NCBI GenBank assembly: GCA_031409875.1
Contig: JANNYB010000237.1
Coordinates: 8,988-72,987 of the forward strand
DNA: 64,000 nt
Reading direction: 5' to 3'
Source: CALMEH01 sp031409875
Lineage (GTDB): Bacteria > Acidobacteriota > Blastocatellia > Pyrinomonadales > Pyrinomonadaceae
Shown piece after piece: positions 58,853-64,000 of the stretch. The notes beneath the pieces are model-generated. The model was given only the letters and a program-made list of their open reading frames with translations, was not told the origin of the DNA and searched no databases. A program made the translations under genes and the position numbers. Position 1 is the stretch's first letter. Every line of letters starts with the position of its first letter.

Positions 58853-60226
58853 AGCAAATTCTAAAGTTTCGGCATCAAGATCATCTTTCTCCTTTTCTCC
58901 CTTTCTCCCTTTCTCCCTTTCTCTGCTCGTGCCGCCGAGCGTATCGGCTTCGTCTTTTGGCATATCAAGTTGAAGTTCGTCGCGCACTTGAGTTTTGGAA
59001 AGTTCAATCCCGATTTCTTTGCGAACTTGCCCGAAAAATTTTGCCTTCGAGTCAACACTTTCCTCCGGCTCGTAATCTATTTTGAATGTCGGAAGTTTTG
59101 CATTATATCCGAAGTTATGAATGACCAGAGGTTTGACCATTCGTTTGTTAATAGGAATTGCTACTTGTTTGCAATCGGCTTCGGTATATTCTCCGCGCAC
59201 TTTGTCGTGAACTTCGCCGAGTGCGCGACTGCCGCCGCCGTCCGAGCCGCGACTGGTTAATGTTTGTCCGGTCAATCGTAGCGTAATCTCGACATTACAA
59301 AAGTCATCAACCAATTCTTTATGCGAACTGCCTAATTGCCGAACCATTTCGTGAACTTCCAAAACGAATTTATCAGATATTGCAACAGCATTTTCCTCAA
59401 CTACTGCCGTTGCCGCACCTAAAGCGTTTTGCTGTTCGGCAACCGAGGAGCCGCCCGGATATTTACCAACTACCGTTCCGGTGCCTTTTTCTTGATATTT
59501 CAGCCATTGACGAACCGAAGCGCGTTTCATCCAAGATGCCCAATAGACATATTTCAACAGAGCTTGTCCCCAACGATTTCCGTGTTTCGGGCGATAAGTA
59601 AATACAAAAAATTTATCTTCCGACAATTTACCTCCAATCATATTGTCGAGCATCACGCCCTGCCGAAGTTGCAGACATCCGGTTTGCGGATACATCAGGG
59701 AAGCAGTTGAGAACGGTGATAATGCCGTATCCCCAAAAGCAAAAAGTTGTTGCGGTTTAAATTTCACGTTCTCGATATACACGCGATCTTTACCGTCGCC
59801 AAAAATAATTTCGCCAACGGAAACGCCTTTGCTAATTGCGTCCAGAGCTTCAAACAAAAAATTGTCGAAGCCGGAATAATCAGATTCAGCAGATTCAGAA
59901 GTAAAATAATCGCGCAAAGTTTCCTCGACAAATTCGGCAACCCGTTTATCCTGCCGTTTGTCGCTTGCCGGAATGATTCGCCAATTCTTTGCTAAGACTG
60001 CGGTTTTGCGCGTTTCCAAACACGAACCGACACGCGCATCTTTTTCTTCGATGTCGTCATAAACCGCCATTGCCAGCCACGGATTCATTTTTAAGCGTTG
60101 CCAAGTCCACGATGGGTCGTCGTGATTGATATTCGATAAATTTTGATTGCCCCAGTTTAGGAAACTACCCATTTTTGATGATTCTAAAATTTCCTCGAAG
60201 ATTTCTGCTTTTTGCTTATTCGCCAT
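58757..60226 (-). CDS. Portal protein (Mu gp29 / DUF935 family)
   Basis: 489 codons from the ATG at 60226, directly after the terminase TGA (TGATATG). DUF935 blocks: DDPSWTWQRLKMNPWLAMAVYDDIEEKDARVGSCLETRK, GWSVGEI-like VSVGEIIFGDGK, and RPKHGNRWGQALLKYVYWASWMKRASVRQWLKY. An Arg/Lys/Glu-rich stretch (RKGEKEKDD) precedes the A9 frameshift site, after which the zero frame has only 31 non-family residues. Forms the DNA-entry ring. Upstream in-frame codons to 60238 overlap the terminase. Confidence 0.88.
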   Translation of the reverse strand: MANKQKAEIFEEILESSKMGSFLNWGNQNLSNINHDDPSWTWQRLKMNPWLAMAVYDDIEEKDARVGSCLETRKTAVLAKNWRIIPASDKRQDKRVAEFVEETLRDYFTSESAESDYSGFDNFLFEALDAISKGVSVGEIIFGDGKDRVYIENVKFKPQQLFAFGDTALSPFSTASLMYPQTGCLQLRQGVMLDNMIGGKLSEDKFFVFTYRPKHGNRWGQALLKYVYWASWMKRASVRQWLKYQEKGTGTVVGKYPGGSSVAEQQNALGAATAVVEENAVAISDKFVLEVHEMVRQLGSSHKELVDDFCNVEITLRLTGQTLTSRGSDGGGSRALGEVHDKVRGEYTEADCKQVAIPINKRMVKPLVIHNFGYNAKLPTFKIDYEPEESVDSKAKFFGQVRKEIGIELSKTQVRDELQLDMPKDEADTLGGTSREREKGRKGEKEKDDLDAETLEFAEKKTLNYGGKLNSKTERFRRLRPSMMKFSDE

Positions 60227-60227
60227 A

Positions 60228-61976
60228 TCAATAACCACTTATCCTTGCGCTGCCTAATTTCTTGCCGGTTGATTTGAAACTGATTTCTCCGGCGATACAA
60301 TTCATTCCGATATAGTCTGCCGATTCAATCGCATCAATCGTGTCGTCCCACGCTCCAGCCGGAAAATCTTCGTATTCCGAAAACCATTCCGGTCGCCGCG
60401 ATTCGTTTTCCCATTTGTCGGGAAATCTGACTCCGCCGGTTTCCGTGCGGATTGAATGCCGTTCAAGACGAGCTTCTTTTTCCGTTGTGTGCAAAAGTGT
60501 ATGAACAACAATATCAATACCTTGTCGTCTTAATTCATCTTGAAAATTTTCGCCTAAAATGTCGCCGAAAGAGTTTTCTTCAATCCAAAGTTCCAACTGA
60601 TAGGGTTCTTCCAACGCTCGTTTAACCCAACTGACCACTTCGACTTTTGCCGCGTTCGGCGAAAGTCGTTTTCGGAAAGCATTTTTGACGCGGGAGATTC
60701 GTTCGAGCGGATCAACCAGGACATCTGCGAAACCGGAAAAGTCTGATTTTTTTCTGCCTTTTCCTTTTTTGCCCTTTGACGGGTCAACATACAGAATGCG
60801 GATAAGTCGGCGCGATTCGAGTTCTTGCGGCGAATAATATACAAAATCGTCCGGCTTAAAAATCTGTGTTTCCGGGTCGCGTGGATCGTTCATATATTCC
60901 GCGCCGAACTTACGCGCACCGAGCAATCCTTTTTTCTTCAGCAGAACTTTTGTCGAAAATCTTGATTCCCAATTTGAAACCCAATCGCCGTCTTCGTCGC
61001 GGCGCATTGCCGCAAATTTGATTGATGTAAAAAGCCGGACGTTATCTTCGTCTGTAACGCGCACGGCGCGGGCGATGACGCAATCAAAATGAATAATCGT
61101 GCCGATGACGACGATGCGCCCGACGTGCGGATCACGCGCCGGTTCGACCGCGCTTGTTACCCAATTCCATTTCTTTTCGCGCTGTTCTTTGGTAACGACG
61201 TTTTCATCGTTGTCGAGGTCATCAAGAATAATATACGTTGGGCGTTTTTGTCCGTGCCGCCGACCGCGCATTTTTCCGCCTGCGCCGATGGCATCAACCC
61301 GAATTCTATTTGTCGTAATGATGCGACCTTCACGCCAAACAACGCGACCGTCTGCGCGTTGAATAAGTTCGGCTTGTCGCCAAAGTCCTTTGTCCGGTTT
61401 CAGATTTCCGAAGTCGGCTTTGATTTTTTCATTCGCGTCGAGTTCATCTTTGATGTCTTCGAGTTGTGAAGCTGCTTGATCAAGCGTGTCCGAGCCAATG
61501 ATAATATACGGATCAAGACCGTGGCAGAGTCGCCGCAGAACATCACAGAGAATTGCCAAAACGGATTTGCCGCCGCCGCGAAAGATGCAGATTGCCAGCA
61601 AATTTAAATCAACATCGCCGGTGTGAGCCTCAATGCCGAATTCGTCAGCCCATTCGATTAAATCCGCGTCGGTATAATTCCCGCTTAAAAGTTTGTCGAG
61701 TGCTTCGTGAAAGGGCGCAGACGGCTGTTCAAAATAATGCGGAAGATATGTGCGACCAAATTCAATCGCTGAATCTCGCGTCCGCGCCATTCTTTCTTCG
61801 CGTGTGCCGTTCGACGCAGTGAACGCGCTTCGTCCTTCCGCCAAACTTTCAGCGGCGACTTGCGCCGCCGCTCGATGTTGTTGGACGAGTTCGGTTGCCG
61901 CTTGCGCCAGCTTTGCGAATTCAGCTTTGCCGACGGGCTTTTTAGGCAGATTAAATTTGTTCGATGTATTCGCCAA
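60228..61976 (-). CDS. Terminase large subunit (Mu gp28-like)
   Basis: 582 aa. ATPase motif RGGGKS at residues 133-138 (Walker A) and TYIILDDLDND (Walker B, Asp252-Asp253). The C-terminal nuclease shows ILYVDPSKGK and the late WDDTIDAIESA. The AWETG-type N-terminal helix bundle is replaced by an Ala/Gln-rich arm. Cuts and pumps DNA into the head. Overlaps the DUF3486 gene by 26 bp. Confidence 0.92.
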   Translation of the reverse strand: MANTSNKFNLPKKPVGKAEFAKLAQAATELVQQHRAAAQVAAESLAEGRSAFTASNGTREERMARTRDSAIEFGRTYLPHYFEQPSAPFHEALDKLLSGNYTDADLIEWADEFGIEAHTGDVDLNLLAICIFRGGGKSVLAILCDVLRRLCHGLDPYIIIGSDTLDQAASQLEDIKDELDANEKIKADFGNLKPDKGLWRQAELIQRADGRVVWREGRIITTNRIRVDAIGAGGKMRGRRHGQKRPTYIILDDLDNDENVVTKEQREKKWNWVTSAVEPARDPHVGRIVVIGTIIHFDCVIARAVRVTDEDNVRLFTSIKFAAMRRDEDGDWVSNWESRFSTKVLLKKKGLLGARKFGAEYMNDPRDPETQIFKPDDFVYYSPQELESRRLIRILYVDPSKGKKGKGRKKSDFSGFADVLVDPLERISRVKNAFRKRLSPNAAKVEVVSWVKRALEEPYQLELWIEENSFGDILGENFQDELRRQGIDIVVHTLLHTTEKEARLERHSIRTETGGVRFPDKWENESRRPEWFSEYEDFPAGAWDDTIDAIESADYIGMNCIAGEISFKSTGKKLGSARISGY

Positions 61977-62544
61977 GTCCGTCTATCAATTCCTTGCTGT
62001 GTTGTGTCAATGAATCCGCCACCGGAGAATTTAAATTGGTGAAATAAGCCAAAATATATTTCCAAGACTCCGACGCGACCTTAAATTTGTCGGATTGCAG
62101 ATTTTGCGTTCGCTCAAATTTTTCGCGTTCCCATTCGAGTTCTTTTCGCTTCAGCTCTATTTGTTCGCGTTTGAGCCGAAAGTTTTCTTCGCGTTGCCGG
62201 GCTAATAATAATTTTGTTGGGTTCTGATGAATTACCTCGCGGGTTGCCGTGAGCAATCGTTCTTCGATGGTTTTAATGACGTTTTGATAATCGTCCTTAT
62301 CTTCGAGTTCCAGATTTTCGCGCAACTGTTTCGCCTGAAACCGTGCCATTCGATAGCGGTCAACAAGCTCGTCTCCGGCTTTTTTGCGCCACGCCGCGAT
62401 GTTAGATTTGGGGAGACTTTTGCTGTATTTGTTAGCAAAAGCAAGAGACACTTCTCGGTCGTTGAGATTGTTAAGCATACAATTGATAACAAAATCAAAC
62501 TCTTCTTCCGGCAATTTCTCTATCGCACTTCTTTGTCCCATCAA
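61951..62544 (-). CDS. Small terminase subunit / DUF3486 (Mu gp27-like)
   Basis: 197 aa. MGQRSAIEKLPEEEFDFVINCML, SLPKSNIAAWRKKAGDELVDRYRMARF and a long charged helix are the DUF3486 signature. The N-terminus is a helix-turn-helix that recognises packaging DNA. Overlaps the gp26-position gene by 4 bp. Confidence 0.88.
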   Translation of the reverse strand: MMGQRSAIEKLPEEEFDFVINCMLNNLNDREVSLAFANKYSKSLPKSNIAAWRKKAGDELVDRYRMARFQAKQLRENLELEDKDDYQNVIKTIEERLLTATREVIHQNPTKLLLARQREENFRLKREQIELKRKELEWEREKFERTQNLQSDKFKVASESWKYILAYFTNLNSPVADSLTQHSKELIDGLGEYIEQI

Positions 62545-62918
62545 TTTACCCGCATCACGCCCGTTTCGTTAAAATGATCATCTTGAAAATTTGTGCCGCG
62601 AGTCGTGATTTTCGCGCAATAATCGTCGTTCAATTCGCCATCAGAATCGTAATAACGCTCAATCAATTTGGCTTGGGCAACTTCATCGAGCGCGTTATCT
62701 GCGCCGACCGGAAACACGCGAAGCAATCCGGCTGAACGCAAAAAATCAAGCTCTTCTGACAATCGTCGGCACGACAGCGGAAAATTTCGCGCATCCAGCA
62801 AATTCATTAATGAGGCAAAATCAAGTGGCTTCGGACGCGCCGCGTAAAGCAAATAGACTATCCAGCCGCGCCGTCTTTCAGTTTCTAGCTTTCGCTGTTG
62901 TTTTGGGTCGAATCTCAT
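62541..62918 (-). CDS. Winged-helix-like phage protein at Mu gp26 position
   Basis: 125 aa. RRRGWIVYLLYAARPKPLDFASLMNLLDARNFPLSCRRLSEELDFLRSAGLLRVF reads as a winged helix like those of small Mu-phage proteins upstream of DUF3486. The C-terminal ITTRGTNFQDDHF is acidic. Role unknown. It overlaps the DUF2730-like gene by 41 bp. Confidence 0.65.
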   Translation of the reverse strand: MRFDPKQQRKLETERRRGWIVYLLYAARPKPLDFASLMNLLDARNFPLSCRRLSEELDFLRSAGLLRVFPVGADNALDEVAQAKLIERYYDSDGELNDDYCAKITTRGTNFQDDHFNETGVMRVN

Positions 62919-63324
62919 AATCTTGTTCCTTGATTACCTCTTCCAACGTATCCATCCGGTCAATCAATTCGTCAACGCTGTTTGAAAGTTGGTTTGACTC
63001 CGCCGTATTCATGCGCTGAAGAATCATTACGTTGTCGGTTGCTTTTTTCTGCTCGATGGCAATATCTTTGACGGTTTCGCCCAACGTGCCGAGCGCGTTG
63101 GCAAGTTGATTTTGCGCCGTTGCAAATTGCGTCAGCGACAAACTCATCTGCCCTGACGCTTCGGCTTCTTTTGTCCGCACGTCAAATTCGGCGAGTTTGA
63201 TTTCTTTCCAAGTTGGCAAGGCGCGAAGAAGAAAGCCGAGCATAATGATAAACATCATCACAGCAACGCCTTCGCCAACCCATTTTTCCCAACCGACATC
63301 AGCTTGCAGGAGTAGTAAAAACAT
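62878..63324 (-). CDS. Membrane-anchored coiled-coil phage protein (DUF2730-like)
   Basis: 148 aa. One transmembrane segment (GVAVMMFIIMLGFLLRAL, ~18-37), then a coiled coil with NQLANALGTLGETVKDIAIEQKK and SVDELIDRMDTLEEVIKEQD. Position between a holin-type gene and DUF3486 is that of Mu gp25/DUF2730. One-base overlap with the gene before it. Lysis-linked role is inferred. Confidence 0.62.
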   Translation of the reverse strand: MFLLLLQADVGWEKWVGEGVAVMMFIIMLGFLLRALPTWKEIKLAEFDVRTKEAEASGQMSLSLTQFATAQNQLANALGTLGETVKDIAIEQKKATDNVMILQRMNTAESNQLSNSVDELIDRMDTLEEVIKEQDYEIRPKTTAKARN

Positions 63325-63644
63325 TATTCCGCCTTTTCCGCTGCCGATTTAATCAAACGATATACGACCGTCGCCGTCGTGAAAATTGAAATCGCATAAA
63401 CGCCGAGTTTTTCCGGTGAAAATTCTCCCGAAAATGCCATCTGCACCAGAACCGAAATCAGTCCGACCGCAAACGATACGACCAACGCCAAAACCGTCGC
63501 GCCGAATCCGCGCAGACCTTTCCATTGTTTTATAAATTGCGTAACGCCGAGCGTCGCTAGAAACCCAACAATCACGCTAGCAATATTTTCAGCGGTAAAA
63601 AAATTACCCATCCCAATCATTAATCCAAAAAATACTAAAATCAT
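63324..63644 (-). CDS. Small integral membrane protein, possible holin
   Basis: 106 aa with three predicted membrane segments: FFGLMIGMGNFFTAENIASVIVGFLATLGV, FGATVLALVVSFAVGLISVLVQMAF, and LGVYAISIFTTATVVY. Short, multi-spanning and first in the structural operon, matching holins. AAGGAG lies just before its ATG. No endolysin gene is adjacent in this window. Confidence 0.55.
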   Translation of the reverse strand: MILVFFGLMIGMGNFFTAENIASVIVGFLATLGVTQFIKQWKGLRGFGATVLALVVSFAVGLISVLVQMAFSGEFSPEKLGVYAISIFTTATVVYRLIKSAAEKAE

Positions 63645-63664
63645 TTTCTTTCTCCTTAATTTTC

Positions 63665-63695
63665 AAAAACGGGCGAGGCGTTTCCGCGCTCGCCC
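63665..63695 (-). terminator. Rho-independent terminator upstream of the phage structural operon
   Basis: On the minus strand GGGCGAGCGC...GCCTCGCCC (arms 63689-63695 and 63671-63677) is followed by a T5 run (63665-63669). It ends whatever is transcribed from the right, and the structural operon starts 20 bp later. Confidence 0.75.
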
Positions 63696-63735
63696 AAATG
63701 CAAATTTTAATTTTACTTCGAGGAGTGAATCAGAA

Positions 63736-63993
63736 TTATTCGCGCCAAACGAGTTCCGGTTTATAATCGTTCCGCAAAAATTCGTCCAGCTTGCACGTTC
63801 GCCAATTCGGGATTATTTCAAATCTGCCGTCCACTTCCGGCGGTCTGTCAAATTTATTAACATTAGATGTTCCGATAAAGTTAAAAAGTAGTAAAGCTAC
63901 GCCTGTTCTTTGAAAATCTAGTTCACGAGGTCTGCAAACTGAATGAGACCTACGACAACTGAAACGACGCTTGGGAAAATCCCTTGTGTTAAC
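63736..63993 (-). pseudogene. C-terminal coding remnant without start codon
   Basis: An open frame from the stop at 63994-63996 to TAA at 63736-63738 with no ATG. Its last ~50 codons (VNKFDRPPEVDGRFEIIPNW, CKLDEFLRNDYKPELVWRE) have the codon use of real genes here. The first ~30 (RRFSCRRSHSVCRPREL) do not, and coincide with the CRISPR-like sequence. Read as the tail end of a gene whose 5' part was replaced. Product unknown. Confidence 0.4.
63930..63965. CRISPR. Single CRISPR-repeat-like 36-mer at the window edge
   Basis: GTCTGCAAACTGAATG followed by AGACCTACGACAACTGAAAC: 36 nt, starting GTCT and ending TGAAAC, with a GTCT/AGAC internal dyad. Upstream is GTTCTTTGAAAATCTAG (63905-63921), like the promoter-proximal part of some CRISPR leaders. 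Downstream 35 nt to the edge would be the first spacer. Only one copy is visible, so repetition cannot be shown here. Confidence 0.35.
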
Positions 63994-64000
63994 CTAAATT

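Overview
The window looks like a chromosomal contig of an Acidobacteriota bacterium, most likely a Blastocatellia/Pyrinomonadaceae-type organism. The main evidence is an 'acidobacterial VWFA-related' protein, two winged-helix (Trans_reg_C) membrane proteins (one with a TolB/PD40 propeller), and secreted SBBP-repeat, delta-60-repeat, CSLREA and beta-helix proteins. Codon use is uniform and moderately AT-rich. No rRNA or tRNA was seen, so the taxonomic placement is inference.

Positions 1-31.9 kb are host chromosome. In order: the start of an inositol-phosphatase-family gene, a PIN toxin with its small partner, msrC and an Mpo1-like gene, a GntR regulator and an esterase. Next comes a cluster of exported cell-wall-type proteins (GH104-like lysozyme, M15-like peptidase, anchored coiled coil). 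Housekeeping genes follow: a PflX-like radical SAM protein, coaD, a PLP aminotransferase, a Bcp-type peroxiredoxin, a zinc-ribbon YggX and a thioredoxin-NHL protein. A LytS/LytTR two-component pair and a run of secreted repeat proteins complete this part. Nearly every host intergenic space holds an imperfect palindrome of about 60-270 bp, some shared in sequence. Two neighbouring genes encode a caspase/DUF4347-like His-Cys protein and a thioredoxin that has lost both active-site cysteines.

From about 31.88 kb to the right edge is a contractile-tailed, Mu-like transposable prophage, with almost all genes on the minus strand. Reading in transcription order (right to left): two small membrane proteins, gp26-position wHTH protein, DUF3486 small terminase, large terminase, DUF935 portal, gpF minor head protein, a CxxC protein, a Com-like zinc finger, protease/scaffold, lambda-type decoration protein D, lambda gpE-type capsid, gp36, a small Acb2/Tad1-hairpin-like protein (candidate anti-CBASS), gpG, gp37, gp38, and sheath. 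Then come the tube, tail-assembly chaperone with a frameshift overlap, tape measure, CIS-tube-like protein, LysM protein, gpD, gpV, gpW/gp25, gpJ, fibre-like proteins, gpI, and two large fibre/Kelch proteins. At the left end three direct repeats (TTTTCACATCTTTTACTAAAC type) begin inside a host CSLREA gene, which is cut off there. I read this as the transposase-binding right end of the phage. The early region (repressor, transposase) would lie beyond 64 kb.

Other points to follow up are as follows. (i) A plus-strand cassette (48.4-50.15 kb) inserted between tube and sheath genes carries a strongly folded RNA candidate, a LexA/S24-like small protein and a LAGLIDADG endonuclease. (ii) Two minus-strand leader elements share a tandem motif followed by a terminator, just upstream of the tube and the protease/capsid genes. 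(iii) A -1 slippery A9 run joins the portal frame to the gpF frame. (iv) A 36-nt CRISPR-repeat-like sequence lies at the extreme right edge.
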